A DNA stretch of 64,000 nt, taken from assembly GCF_052055485.1 (NCBI RefSeq), contig NZ_CP197171.1:496001-560000 (forward strand), read 5' to 3'. This stretch comes from Amphibacillus sp052055485. Lineage in GTDB: Bacteria > Bacillota > Bacilli > Bacillales > Amphibacillaceae. The notes beneath the pieces are model-generated. The model did no database searches, was not told where the DNA came from, and worked only from the letters and a program-made list of their open reading frames with translations. Below are positions 16,125 through 25,558 of the stretch, piece by piece. A program made the position numbers and the translations under genes. The number at the start of each line of letters is the position of its first letter. The first letter of the stretch is position 1.

Positions 16125-17945
16125 TTATTTTTTACGTGCTGTTTTTTCTCGTTCACTTTTATTAAGAATTTTCTTACGTAAACGAATGGATTCTGGTGTC
16201 ACTTCACAATATTCATCATCATTTAAATATTCAATAGCTTCTTCTAAAGACAGGGTTCGTGTTTTTCGAATGGTTGCTGTTTGATCTTTGTTGGCAGAAC
16301 GAACGTTGGTTAAATGCTTCTCCTTCGTAATGTTAACAGTTAAATCATTATCACGATTGTGTTCACCAACAATCATTCCAGCATACACTTCTGTACCTGG
16401 TTCAACAAAAATGACGCCCCGATCTTCTAGGTTCATAATCCCGTATGTCGATGCTTTTCCATTTTCTAAAGCAACTAATACACCTTGGCGACGGCCACCT
16501 ACTTGACCTGAAACAACAGGCTGATAGCTGTCAAAAGTATGATTGATAATGCCATAGCCGTGTGTTTGCGTCATAAACTCCGTTGAATAACCAATTAAAC
16601 CTCGTGAAGGAACTAGAAATTCTAAGCGAACCTGTCCATTTCCTTGATTCACCATATCGAGCATTTCAGCCTTACGAGAACCAAGTGACTCGATTACTGT
16701 TCCAGTATGCTCTTCTGGCACATCAATTTGAACATGTTCCATCGGTTCATGTTTGATGCCATCTATCTCTTTAATAATGACCTCAGGCTTTGATAATTGA
16801 AGTTCAAAACCTTCTCGACGCATATTTTCCACCAGAATGGATAAATGTAATTCACCACGCCCGGAAACAATCCAAGCATCCGGTGAATCAGTTGGATCAA
16901 CTCGCAGGCTTACATCCGTTTCAAGTTGAGTCATCAACCGTTCCTGTATTTTTCTCGAGGTAATAAATTTACCTTCTTTTCCTGCAAAAGGGCTGTTATT
17001 TACCACAAAGGTCATTTGCAATGTCGGTTCATCAATATGCAACAATGGCAAAGCTTCTTCTTTCCCAACAGGACAAATGGTTTCACCCACATTAATATCT
17101 TCTAAGCCTGATAAAGCAATAATATCACCGGCATATGCTTGTTCAATTTCAATTCTTTTTAAGCCTAGGAAGCCAAACAATTTTGAAACTCGGAACTGTT
17201 TGATCTGACCATCTTTTTTCATCAAAGTCACTTGCTGTCCAACTTTGATTGTTCCTCGTGCAACTCGGCCAATTCCAATTCGACCCACATAATCATTATA
17301 ATCAAGCAAAGTCACTTGAAATTGTAAAGGATCTTCTTTATTATCGATCGGTGCAGGTATGTGCTTGATAATAGTTTTGAAAATAGCTTCCATTGATTCT
17401 TCCTGCTCATCTGGTTCATTTCCTGATGTTCCATTTAACGCTGAAGCATAAAGTACCGGGAACTCAAGCTGGTCATCATCAGCACCTAATTCAATAAATA
17501 AATCTAACACCTCATCAATAACTTGCTCTGGACGTGCATTCGGACGATCAACTTTATTTAGAACAACAATCGGAATTAATTTTTGTTCCAGAGCTTTTTT
17601 CAAAACAAACCGTGTTTGCGGCATACATCCTTCGTAGGCATCAACAACTAATAACACACCATCTACCATTTGTAAAATTCGTTCAACTTCACCGCCAAAA
17701 TCAGCATGGCCTGGTGTATCTAATATGTTTATTCGTGTATCGTTATATTGAATCGCTGTATTTTTAGCTAATATTGTAATCCCACGCTCACGCTCAATAT
17801 CGTCTGAATCCATCATCCGATCTTCAACCTGTTCATTTTCTCGAAACGTACCGGAATCGCGAAGGAGTTGATCAACTAGTGTCGTTTTTCCATGATCTAC
17901 GTGGGCAATAATAGCAATGTTGCGAATATCTTCTCTTAATGGCAT
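16125..17945 (-). CDS. typA: Ribosome-associated GTPase TypA/BipA
   Basis: This 606-residue translational GTPase has G1 AHVDHGKTT (residues 14-22), the ERERGIT switch, G3 DTPGHADF, and G4 NKVD. It continues with EF-G-like domains and the family-specific C-terminal domain (VSGQVGGRRQGVLVALENG). It acts on ribosomes in assembly and stress or cold adaptation. Length is normal for the family. It is monocistronic, facing the restriction cassette tail to tail; the basic C-terminal tail is typical. Confidence 0.96.
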   Translation of the reverse strand: MPLREDIRNIAIIAHVDHGKTTLVDQLLRDSGTFRENEQVEDRMMDSDDIERERGITILAKNTAIQYNDTRINILDTPGHADFGGEVERILQMVDGVLLVVDAYEGCMPQTRFVLKKALEQKLIPIVVLNKVDRPNARPEQVIDEVLDLFIELGADDDQLEFPVLYASALNGTSGNEPDEQEESMEAIFKTIIKHIPAPIDNKEDPLQFQVTLLDYNDYVGRIGIGRVARGTIKVGQQVTLMKKDGQIKQFRVSKLFGFLGLKRIEIEQAYAGDIIALSGLEDINVGETICPVGKEEALPLLHIDEPTLQMTFVVNNSPFAGKEGKFITSRKIQERLMTQLETDVSLRVDPTDSPDAWIVSGRGELHLSILVENMRREGFELQLSKPEVIIKEIDGIKHEPMEHVQIDVPEEHTGTVIESLGSRKAEMLDMVNQGNGQVRLEFLVPSRGLIGYSTEFMTQTHGYGIINHTFDSYQPVVSGQVGGRRQGVLVALENGKASTYGIMNLEDRGVIFVEPGTEVYAGMIVGEHNRDNDLTVNITKEKHLTNVRSANKDQTATIRKTRTLSLEEAIEYLNDDEYCEVTPESIRLRKKILNKSEREKTARKK

Positions 17946-18045
17946 TCTTTTTTACCTCTCCTCTATCTTGCTAGCATTCGTGCTAAGCTGTAACTGAGTA
18001 ATTATAGCACATTTCATAGGGTGAAGGATAGATTTTTTTAGAAAA

Positions 18046-19365
18046 TTATAATGTAATCACGAAACGTGCTCCGCCCATTGGTGAATGTTCAGCACGAATC
18101 GTTCCATGTGAACGTTCGACAATCGCACGGGAAATCGCTAATCCAAGCCCTGTTTCACCATCTTTGCCTCTAATAAATCGCTCAAATAATTGAGGCATCA
18201 ATGCACTGTCAATCCCCTCTCCATCATCATCAATAATAAGAAGAAGGTGATCATTTTGTTTGGACACCTCAATATAAACCTGTGATTTAGCATGGCGAAT
18301 CGCATTGATCAAAATATTCAATACCGCTTGCAGCATTTTCTCTTGATCGACATGAATAACCGCATCATTAAGAATCCGATGATTTAAAGCAATTTGTTGC
18401 TCTGTTGCTATGGGTATCGTTCGATCAACTGCTGATTGGACGAGCTGGCTCATATAAATATTCTCTTCATGATAGACATTTTCATTACTATCTAATTTTG
18501 CCAATAAAATCATTTCATTGATAATTTTCTTCAATCGACCAATCTCAGCAACAATCACTTCAAGGCCTCGATCAGATTCTTCATCTTGAAAAATCCCATC
18601 CTTGATCCCTTCTGCATAACCCTGAATCGTCATTAATGGTGTCTTTAACTCATGACTCGCATTTTGGAAAAATTGTTGTTGTGATTTCATATAACGCTGC
18701 AATTCTGTTGCCATATCGACAACACTTTTTTCTACTTCTTTAATTTCACCAGATGCCTTAACACGCTTAACATCATTGAATTGACGTTTTTCAATTTTCT
18801 TCAATTGATACTTTAGCTGTGTTAACGGCGTCACTAAATGATGAGTTAAATAGTGTGTCAAGATGATAATGACTAATATTCCAATCAGGAAGATAATCAT
18901 TAAACGATTAAAGAAGATTTGCTGAATTTCCTGAATATCATCGAGTGGTGTAATGAGTACCAATTCCTGATCTAACAATTCAGGATAAATCGAAATAATT
19001 GAGACCACATATTGTTTGTCACCATCAAACCACAAAGGCTGCTCTTGCTCTGTCAAATCATATCTTTCCACCCAATCATAAATCAATTCTAAATCTAACG
19101 ATCTAGAATGAAGGGCCACACGATCAACGGATCGATTGTAGACAAACAGGTATAACTCTTCTTCACTTAACCAATGCGAAAAATTATTTGGAACCACTTC
19201 ACTAAATAAAAACTGCGATAGAATTTTCCCTTTTTCTTGAAGCTGATCCTTTTCATTTTGAATTAAAACATTTAGCAATAATGAATGAATAGTAATTGAT
19301 ACGATCGTCATCGTAATGACAAGTAATGTTGTAAAAGCTAAGGTCAGCTGTGTTTGTAATCTCAT
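18046..19365 (-). CDS. cssS: Sensor histidine kinase, CssS-like secretion-stress sensor
   Basis: This 439-residue membrane kinase has TM1 at residues 7-32, an extracytoplasmic sensor (about residues 33-150), TM2 at about residues 152-170, and a HAMP linker. The H box is FFQNASHELKTPLMTIQGYAEG (phospho-His near residue 241), followed by N, G1 (DDDGEGID) and G2 (GLGLAISRAIVE) boxes. It overlaps the regulator gene by 4 bp. The regulator is clearly CssR-like and an HtrA gene is divergent, so this kinase is assigned as CssS, which senses misfolded secreted protein. By itself the kinase sequence would only support a generic assignment. Confidence 0.85.
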   Translation of the reverse strand: MRLQTQLTLAFTTLLVITMTIVSITIHSLLLNVLIQNEKDQLQEKGKILSQFLFSEVVPNNFSHWLSEEELYLFVYNRSVDRVALHSRSLDLELIYDWVERYDLTEQEQPLWFDGDKQYVVSIISIYPELLDQELVLITPLDDIQEIQQIFFNRLMIIFLIGILVIIILTHYLTHHLVTPLTQLKYQLKKIEKRQFNDVKRVKASGEIKEVEKSVVDMATELQRYMKSQQQFFQNASHELKTPLMTIQGYAEGIKDGIFQDEESDRGLEVIVAEIGRLKKIINEMILLAKLDSNENVYHEENIYMSQLVQSAVDRTIPIATEQQIALNHRILNDAVIHVDQEKMLQAVLNILINAIRHAKSQVYIEVSKQNDHLLLIIDDDGEGIDSALMPQLFERFIRGKDGETGLGLAISRAIVERSHGTIRAEHSPMGGARFVITL

Positions 19366-20060
19366 TTGTCATCCTCATTATCATCACGTAATCGGTAGCC
19401 AAAGCCCCAAACGGTCTCTATTGGTAAGCCGTCAATTTTTTTTCGAAGGCGTTTGACGAGATCATCAACCGCACGATCGCTGCCAAAATAATCTTCACCC
19501 CAAATTAAAGTCAATAATTCTTCACGTGAGAAGGCTCGATTTTGATTTTGGATTAAACTATATAGTAACTCGTACTCTTTTGTGGTCACTTCAATTTCAG
19601 CACCATACCAAAAAACTCGACGATCACTGATCTGAACAACCAGATGACCGGCTTTATAATCTTGTACTTTTTGTTCCGTAATTGTTCTCTTAAAGCTAGC
19701 TGTACGTTTAAACAAACGTTTGACCCGAGCAACTAATTCACGCGGACTAAAGGGCTTGGTTAAATAATCATCACTTCCAAGCTCTAGTCCTAATATCTTG
19801 TCAACTTCTTCATCCTTTGCAGAAATGATAATAATCGGGACTTCACTTTCTTGTCTAATTTTTTTACATAATTCATAGCCATCCATTCCTGGCAGCATAA
19901 TATCCAAAATCCACATATCGGGTTGCCCGCCACGTGTCATTTCCCATGCATCTTCTGCATTATCAACCATTGATAATGTATAGCCGTCCTTTTTCAAATA
20001 AGCTGAGACAATGTCTCTAATATTAGGATCATCTTCTACAATAAATATATGATAGGACAT
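19362..20060 (-). CDS. cssR: OmpR-family response regulator, CssR-like
   Basis: This 232-residue protein has a receiver domain with phospho-Asp in MWILDIMLPGMDGYEL (about residue 53), the KPF Lys, and a C-terminal winged helix ending WGEDYFGSDRAVDDLVKRLRKK. It follows Bacillus subtilis CssR closely by memory in the start (MSY.I..VED), the WILDIMLP block and the WG.DYFG.DR.VDDLV.RLR end. CssR activates htrA/htrB under secretion stress, and an htrA-type gene is transcribed divergently 169 bp away. It overlaps cssS by 4 bp (translational coupling). Confidence 0.88.
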   Translation of the reverse strand: MSYHIFIVEDDPNIRDIVSAYLKKDGYTLSMVDNAEDAWEMTRGGQPDMWILDIMLPGMDGYELCKKIRQESEVPIIIISAKDEEVDKILGLELGSDDYLTKPFSPRELVARVKRLFKRTASFKRTITEQKVQDYKAGHLVVQISDRRVFWYGAEIEVTTKEYELLYSLIQNQNRAFSREELLTLIWGEDYFGSDRAVDDLVKRLRKKIDGLPIETVWGFGYRLRDDNEDDK

Positions 20061-20229
20061 ATCATTTGCCTCCTTTAGTTAGCTCTATTTTCCCATACTT
20101 ATAACATACTGACTATTTCAAACTATTCCATACTTTTTTCACAATTATACCGAATGATTGCCAAATATATTCGATATACTATCAAGTATAAACTAAAAGA
20201 TACATTTAAAATAGAAAGGGGTGGCCAAC
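20061..20229. promoter_or_regulatory. cssR-htrA divergent promoter region with repeated TTCC(C)ATACTT words
   Basis: The short spacer contains TTCCCATACTT near 20090 and TTCCATACTT near 20126, a direct repeat that could be CssR binding sites. No exact CssR consensus is claimed. AAAGGGG supplies the htrA ribosome binding site. Confidence 0.4.
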
Positions 20230-21543
20230 ATGGATGAATTCTATAATAACAATGATAAACAAAATGAACAAAAGAAGCCATTAAACGACATGGAACAAAC
20301 AGAAAAAAATCTTGATCAAGTTGAACAAAGTGAGTATAAAACGACCACACAACAAAATAATAATGATCAAACAAGGAATAATAATCGAGTGACAAAATCA
20401 AAAATTTGGTCCATTTGGTTAAGTGGCATTTTAGGCGGGCTAACTGTTGCTATTGTTGGCTTTTTATTATTGTACACCGGGGTCATTCCCATCGATAACT
20501 TAACACAAAATAATCTTTATGATGATTATGAAACTCCTTCTCAAAGAGTTATCCAAACAGCAACTAATGGCGACGGTGTATCAGCAGAGTTATTAAGTGA
20601 TGTTGCTGGTGCTGTTGTTGGTATTGCCAATGTGCAAGATCTTGATTTATGGTCTGATAGCTTCGATGCTGGAACAGGCTCAGGTGTTGTTTATAAAATA
20701 GAAGATGAACGAGCTTATATCGTCACCAATCAGCATGTTATTGATGGCGCCAATCAGATAGAGATTATCTTAACAGATGGTGAGCATGTTGAGGCTGAAC
20801 TCCATGGTCAAGATGACTTAACTGACTTAGCTGTTTTATCCATTGATGCTGAACATGTCGACACTGTTGCGGAATTTGGCGATTCCTCAAACTTAATTGT
20901 TGGCGAACCAGCTATTGCCATTGGAAATCCATTAGGTACAGAATTTGCTGGAACAGTAACGAAAGGAATTATAAGTGGGCTTGATCGATCTTTAGATATT
21001 GATTTAAATAACGATGGTAATCCAGATTGGAATGTCGATGTCATTCAGACGGACGCAGCGATTAATCCAGGTAATAGTGGCGGGGCATTAATCAATGAAG
21101 CTGGAGAGGTTATTGGAATTAACTCAATGAAAATTGCTACTCAAGCAGTCGAGGGAATTGGTTTTGCCATTCCAATAGATGAAGCTTTACCAATCATTGA
21201 GCAATTAGAAACACATGGATCAGTGACACGTCCATTTATGGGAATTAGTGCGATTAATTTCTCTGATGTTCCACCTCAACACATTCAAAGTACCTTAAAC
21301 CTTGATCCAACTGAAGTAACGAGTGGAATCGTCATTGCAGAGGTACATGCTGGTTCTACAGCTGATGAAGCAGGTCTAGAAGTATATGATGTGGTCACAG
21401 CTATTGACGATGAACCGATTGAAAATATGATGGATCTTAGACAGTATCTCTATCGAGAAACAGAAATAGGCGAAACCATAACGATTTCATACTATCGTGA
21501 GGGAGTGCCCGAAGAAACAGACATCACTTTACAAGGTGAATAA
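20230..21543 (+). CDS. htrA: Membrane-anchored HtrA/DegP-family serine protease with PDZ domain
   Basis: This 437-residue protein has a Gln/Asn-rich cytoplasmic N terminus (residues 1-60), one TM segment (about residues 61-83), a trypsin-like domain and a C-terminal PDZ domain (about residues 340-425, GIVIAEVHAGSTADEAGLEVYD). The catalytic triad is visible: His169 (NQHVIDGA), Asp199 (TDLAVLSID) and Ser283 (GNSGGALIN). It degrades or refolds damaged proteins at the membrane-wall interface. The ATG at 20230 lies 8 bases behind AAAGGGG; the GTG three codons upstream overlaps that site. Position opposite cssRS matches the Bacillus secretion-stress regulon. Confidence 0.93.
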   Translation: MDEFYNNNDKQNEQKKPLNDMEQTEKNLDQVEQSEYKTTTQQNNNDQTRNNNRVTKSKIWSIWLSGILGGLTVAIVGFLLLYTGVIPIDNLTQNNLYDDYETPSQRVIQTATNGDGVSAELLSDVAGAVVGIANVQDLDLWSDSFDAGTGSGVVYKIEDERAYIVTNQHVIDGANQIEIILTDGEHVEAELHGQDDLTDLAVLSIDAEHVDTVAEFGDSSNLIVGEPAIAIGNPLGTEFAGTVTKGIISGLDRSLDIDLNNDGNPDWNVDVIQTDAAINPGNSGGALINEAGEVIGINSMKIATQAVEGIGFAIPIDEALPIIEQLETHGSVTRPFMGISAINFSDVPPQHIQSTLNLDPTEVTSGIVIAEVHAGSTADEAGLEVYDVVTAIDDEPIENMMDLRQYLYRETEIGETITISYYREGVPEETDITLQGE

Positions 21544-21670
21544 ATGTTATTTCATTCATGTAGGGAGGTTTATTTCTTTCTCATGAATTTAATATATATG
21601 CTAATGATTGGTTCCCATTAAACTTACACTTTATACCCTCTTGTTACACACTTATCAATCATTAGCAACA

Positions 21671-21694
21671 AACCCCTCTGGTACCAGAGGGGTT
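21671..21694. terminator. Perfect 24-base palindromic terminator between htrA and the GNAT gene
   Basis: AACCCCTCTGGT and ACCAGAGGGGTT form an uninterrupted 12-bp palindrome. It abuts the stop codon of the minus-strand GNAT gene and lies about 130 bp after htrA, so it probably serves both. Confidence 0.8.
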
Positions 21695-22136
21695 AACTTT
21701 TGCGTATCATATCAACATGTGGAATCCCATCTTCTAAATAAGGATCTGAAACTGCTTGAAAACCAAACGATTGATAAAATTCGCGTAAATAAACTTGACC
21801 ATGAAGTTTGATTTGCTTGTCTCCCCACTCCTCTGTTATCACTGAAATTGCTCGATTTAGCAATTCTCGTCCATAACCAAACTTACGATAGTCTGGATCA
21901 ACAATGATCCGACCAATCGATGGATAAGCGTAAAGAATATCTTTAGGAATTAGTCGTGCATAGGCTACAATTTTATCTTGGTCTTTTTTAAATAGATGAA
22001 TACATTCCGGATCAATCCCATCAAGCTCAGGGTAAGGGCACTCCTGTTCAACAACAAAAATATCGACCCTGCTTTTCATAATTTGATAGAGCTCTGTTAA
22101 GGTTAGCTCCTTAAATGGCTTTAACTCCCAACTCAT
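21693..22136 (-). CDS. GNAT-family N-acetyltransferase, ElaA-like
   Basis: This 147-residue cytoplasmic acetyltransferase has the ElaA-type start (LTLTELYQIMKSRVDIFVVEQECPYPELDGID). The acetyl-CoA loop motif A is SIGRIIVDPDYRKFGYGRELLNRAI (about residues 80-104), and it ends in FYQSFGFQAVSD. The substrate is unknown. The ATG at 22136 sits 7 bases behind GGGGG; six further upstream codons are possible but overlap that site. It follows the 100-residue unknown gene by 26 bp and is probably co-transcribed with it. Confidence 0.85.
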   Translation of the reverse strand: MSWELKPFKELTLTELYQIMKSRVDIFVVEQECPYPELDGIDPECIHLFKKDQDKIVAYARLIPKDILYAYPSIGRIIVDPDYRKFGYGRELLNRAISVITEEWGDKQIKLHGQVYLREFYQSFGFQAVSDPYLEDGIPHVDMIRKS

Positions 22137-22162
22137 TTTTAATTCCCCCATCAATAACTGAT

Positions 22163-22465
22163 TTATTTTTCTTTAAGCTGGTCTGCATAACTTGAAACAA
22201 CAAAGGCAAGATCACTATTCTCATATAATTGCAACACTTCTAATAATAATGATGTATCAATTTGTGCCGCTTCTCTTGGATCGATGCGTTCTTCATTCAT
22301 TTCTAACAGTTTGGCTGATACAGGTTGATTGGGATAAGCTTCACGATAAAGTGCTAACGCATCAAGATCATGATTAAAACACCATTGAGTAAATAATAAA
22401 ATCATCTGATCTTCCCCAGCCTGATACTGTTCAATTATAAACTGCTCACGTTCTTTTCGGTCCAT
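22163..22465 (-). CDS. Small uncharacterised acidic protein
   Basis: This 100-residue protein has no signal peptide or membrane segment. It looks helical, with a Trp/Cys stretch LLFTQWCFNHDLDALALYREAYPNQP, and an acidic second half. I do not recognise the family. It is preceded by an AAGGATG-type site and followed at 26 bp by the GNAT gene, so the two are probably one operon. The reading frame is clean and has normal codon use, hence likely real. Confidence 0.7.
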   Translation of the reverse strand: MDRKEREQFIIEQYQAGEDQMILLFTQWCFNHDLDALALYREAYPNQPVSAKLLEMNEERIDPREAAQIDTSLLLEVLQLYENSDLAFVVSSYADQLKEK

Positions 22466-22661
22466 TTATAATCACATCCTTCTTAAAAAATATAACGAGT
22501 CCAGGCTTAGAATGCAAGTATTGTCTATAGGATAGATTTTATTAAACAAACCAAAAAGTTGAAAAAGTACTTTGTGCGTTTTATAATTATAAATTGCAAG
22601 AGACTCATGATTACACCTAAATCCGTATCTTGCAAATACGATCAAATGGGTGGTTACAAAA

Positions 22662-23630
22662 ATGGAAAAATATCAAGTATTGTTGTACTACAAATATGTT
22701 AAAATGGATGACCCTGAAGAATATGCTGAAGAACATAAAGCATTTTGTGAAGAATTAGGCTTAAAAGGGCGTATTCTAATTGCTGAAGAAGGGATCAATG
22801 GCACTGTATCAGGAACAATTGAAGCAACCGAAACTTATATGGATGTCATGCATGCTGATCCCCGTTTCAATGATATGCCTTTTAAAATCGATCAAGCCGA
22901 TCAACATGCTTTTAAAAAGTTAAAAGTCAAACCTCGTCCAGAATTAGTGACACTAAGATTAGGCGAAGAGGATATTAATCCGCTTGAAATGACAGGGAAC
23001 TATCTTGAGCCAGATGAATTCTATCAAGCGATGCAAGATGAAAATACCGTTGTGATTGATGCACGTAATGACTATGAATTTGATCTTGGTCATTTTCGTG
23101 GTGCTGTGCGGCCCGATATTCAAACCTTTCGCGAACTACCCGAATGGATTGAGGAACATAAAGAAAAATTTGAGGATAAACGAATTTTAACCTACTGTAC
23201 AGGTGGCATCCGTTGTGAAAAATTCTCCGGCTGGTTGTTAGAAAAAGGTTTTGAAAACGTCCACCAACTGCATGGCGGGATCGCAACCTATGCTAAAGAT
23301 CCAGAAGCACGTGGTCAGCTCTGGGATGGAAAAATGTATGTCTTTGATGAACGAATTAGTGTGCCAATTAATCAAGTTGAACATGTCGTGGTTGGTAAAG
23401 ACTATTTTGATGGTCAACCGTGTGAGCGATATATCAATTGTGCGAATCCATTCTGCAATAAGCAGATTATTTGCTCAGAAGAAAATGAAGCCAAATATTT
23501 AGGTGGCTGCACACATGAATGTCGAACCCATCCAAATAACCGATACATTGAAGAGCATAACTTAACGGCAGAAGAAGTCGAGGCACGACTAAACGCTTTA
23601 AATATAGAGAATACTGACGAAATGATTTAA
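22662..23630 (+). CDS. trhO: tRNA uridine(34) hydroxylase TrhO (rhodanese-related, UPF0176)
   Basis: This 322-residue protein has an N-terminal acylphosphatase-like domain (LLYYKYVKMDDPEEYAEEHKAFCEELGLKGRILIAEEGINGTVSGT) and a central rhodanese domain (TVVIDARNDYEFDLGHFRGAV). The active-site loop is CTGGIRC (Cys179 and Cys185), and a Cys-rich C-terminal region follows (CERYINCANPFCNKQIICSEEN, then GGCTHEC). TrhO makes 5-hydroxyuridine at the wobble position of tRNA. The ATG at 22662 is 8 bases behind GGGTGG; a GTG four codons upstream is less likely. Monocistronic, with its own terminator. Confidence 0.93.
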   Translation: MEKYQVLLYYKYVKMDDPEEYAEEHKAFCEELGLKGRILIAEEGINGTVSGTIEATETYMDVMHADPRFNDMPFKIDQADQHAFKKLKVKPRPELVTLRLGEEDINPLEMTGNYLEPDEFYQAMQDENTVVIDARNDYEFDLGHFRGAVRPDIQTFRELPEWIEEHKEKFEDKRILTYCTGGIRCEKFSGWLLEKGFENVHQLHGGIATYAKDPEARGQLWDGKMYVFDERISVPINQVEHVVVGKDYFDGQPCERYINCANPFCNKQIICSEENEAKYLGGCTHECRTHPNNRYIEEHNLTAEEVEARLNALNIENTDEMI

Positions 23631-23650
23631 GCACTCATAAAGAACAAAGT

Positions 23651-23692
23651 AAAAAGCTCCGATCATCAAAAATGATGATTAGAGCTTTTTTA
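23651..23692. terminator. Terminator between trhO and the first GH1 gene
   Basis: AAAAAGCTCcGATCATCA pairs with TGATGATTaGAGCTTTTTT around a short A-rich loop. It has a T-run on the plus strand and an A/T-rich flank on the minus strand, so it serves both converging genes. Confidence 0.85.
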
Positions 23693-23748
23693 ATAACCAA
23701 GCACGTTGTTTTAAGTAACTTTTCTTGGTAGTTTCTCTAGCTAAAAAA

Positions 23749-25179
23749 CTAGTTTAGGATAATAGATCCATTACTTTTAATGACCTTTTGATACCAATAA
23801 AAGCTATCTTTTTTATATCTATTAAGATCTTTCAAATCATCGTCAGTACGATTAACATAAATTATACCATACCTTTTGTTATATCCATTACTTGTACTTA
23901 ATAAATCAACAAATGACCATGGAAGAAAACCCATAACGTCTACTCCTAATTCTGTAGCACGATGAATAGCCTCTAAATGTTTAGCCCAGTAGTCTATTCG
24001 ATATTCATCATGAATGGAGCCATCTTCTTCTAAAGTATCATATGCTCCTAATCCATTTTCAGTTATTATAATCGGAATCTCATAACGTTCATAAATATCA
24101 CGTAAGAGGTACTCCATACCTGTTGGATCAATAGTCCAATCCCAATCATTAGTCTCACAATAAGGATTTTTAATATATTCATAAAAATCCGGCATCATTT
24201 CGTAAGCACCCATACCGCCTTTTTTTCCAGTTAAGTTGCTTCTAGCTTCTCTGTAATAATTATTATCCTTTTCTGGGAATTTCACGCATTTACTCGCATA
24301 ATAATTTAAACCGAGAAAATCTGAATAACCTTCCTTAATTAGCTCCATGTCTCCATCTTCTATTACCGGAGCCATATTATTTTCTTTAAGATAATTCATC
24401 GCTCCAACGGGGTATTTACCTTGGAAATATATATCTAGAAAATAATGATTTTTTAAGTCTTCAGCATTAAGCATGGCTAGCATATTTTTAGGAGATGCGT
24501 CTAAGCCATAAATTGGAGAGTAACCAATTGCTGGACCACAAATTCCATCCTCAACATATTTATGAACAAGTTTGCACGCAATAGCATGTGCCAGATTCAT
24601 ATGATGATTCATCTGAAATTTAATTTGTGGATTATTATGAAATTTTTCAGGAACAAAATTTTTCTTTTTCCAAAATTCAACTATTATACTTTGTTCATTG
24701 ATTGTCAACCACTTTTTCACTTTATCCTTATAACGCTTAATAATAAATTCTGCATAATAAGCAAAGTCATTGACACTTTGTCGATTAATCCAGCCATCAT
24801 ATTTTTCTACTAACGCCATCGGCATATCATAATGATAGAGTGTAGGAATAGGTTCAATACCATTTTTCAGCAACTCATCAATAAAGTTATCATAATACTC
24901 GATTCCTTTATCATTTACTTCCCCCACTCCATCAGGAAAGACACGAGACCATGCAATTGAAAATCGATGTGCTGTAAAACCAGCTTCTTTCATCAAAGCA
25001 ATATCTTCTTTGTATCTATGATACATATCACTTGTTACGCTTGCATCTGCAAATCCAGTATCTTTATTCATAATATCCATTTGTGATAGTTTTTTTCCAT
25101 CTTCTAGAGCTGCTCCTTCAACTTGATAAGCACTTGTCGACGCACCCCATAAGAAATTTTTAGGCATTGATTTTTTCAT
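23749..25179 (-). CDS. 6-phospho-beta-glucosidase, GH1 (module 1)
   Basis: This 476-residue cytoplasmic enzyme hydrolyses PTS-imported phosphorylated beta-glucosides. The substrate Gln/Glu block is SAYQVEGA, the acid/base is Glu162 in LTINEQ, and the nucleophile is Glu374 in ITENG. The 6-phosphate pocket signature is STSNGYNKRYG (about residues 428-438). Its ATG overlaps the IIA gene stop by 4 bp; the module order is IIB-IIC-IIA-GH1. The start is supported by GAGG in the overlap. Catalytic residues are intact, in contrast to the GH1 at 63098. Confidence 0.93.
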   Translation of the reverse strand: MKKSMPKNFLWGASTSAYQVEGAALEDGKKLSQMDIMNKDTGFADASVTSDMYHRYKEDIALMKEAGFTAHRFSIAWSRVFPDGVGEVNDKGIEYYDNFIDELLKNGIEPIPTLYHYDMPMALVEKYDGWINRQSVNDFAYYAEFIIKRYKDKVKKWLTINEQSIIVEFWKKKNFVPEKFHNNPQIKFQMNHHMNLAHAIACKLVHKYVEDGICGPAIGYSPIYGLDASPKNMLAMLNAEDLKNHYFLDIYFQGKYPVGAMNYLKENNMAPVIEDGDMELIKEGYSDFLGLNYYASKCVKFPEKDNNYYREARSNLTGKKGGMGAYEMMPDFYEYIKNPYCETNDWDWTIDPTGMEYLLRDIYERYEIPIIITENGLGAYDTLEEDGSIHDEYRIDYWAKHLEAIHRATELGVDVMGFLPWSFVDLLSTSNGYNKRYGIIYVNRTDDDLKDLNRYKKDSFYWYQKVIKSNGSIILN

Positions 25180-25523
25180 GTCTTATCCTCCCCACTCTTA
25201 ACTTTTTCATTAATAGATTGATATAAAAGAAACATTGATTTCATCATATTATGTTCAGACATGATCGTCATTAAAGTATCTTGTGCATGTATGAAAAGCA
25301 AGTTAATTCCAATTTCCTTGCCTGCCGCCTCAGATTGAATGACTTCTGTTTGTTGAAGATGTGCTTTTCGAATATTTTCATTTGCTTCCTTTATCTCTCT
25401 CTCATAGCCTTCTAAATCATCGTTAATTAAATACTTTATTGCATTATTAATGTTCTCCCGTGCATTACCTGCATTTAGAATTATCTTCATGGAGATTTCC
25501 GCTATTTCATTGTCCATACCCAT
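25176..25523 (-). CDS. PTS lactose/cellobiose-family IIA component (module 1)
   Basis: This 115-residue helical protein is the normal size for the family. The phospho-His is His79 in LLFIHAQDTLMT, and NAGNARENINNAIKYL is the family's first helix. It relays phosphate from HPr to IIB. AGTGAGGA precedes the ATG and the end overlaps the GH1 start by 4 bp. Similar to the IIA at 62725-63084 in the same window. Confidence 0.93.
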   Translation of the reverse strand: MGMDNEIAEISMKIILNAGNARENINNAIKYLINDDLEGYEREIKEANENIRKAHLQQTEVIQSEAAGKEIGINLLFIHAQDTLMTIMSEHNMMKSMFLLYQSINEKVKSGEDKT

Positions 25524-25558
25524 AAATCCTCACTTTCCCATACACAAAAAGTTCTTAT

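Noticed and set aside
18046..20060. Two-component pair as PhoPR for the nearby pst operon
   Set aside because: The regulator's sequence and its divergence from htrA fit CssR much better than PhoP.
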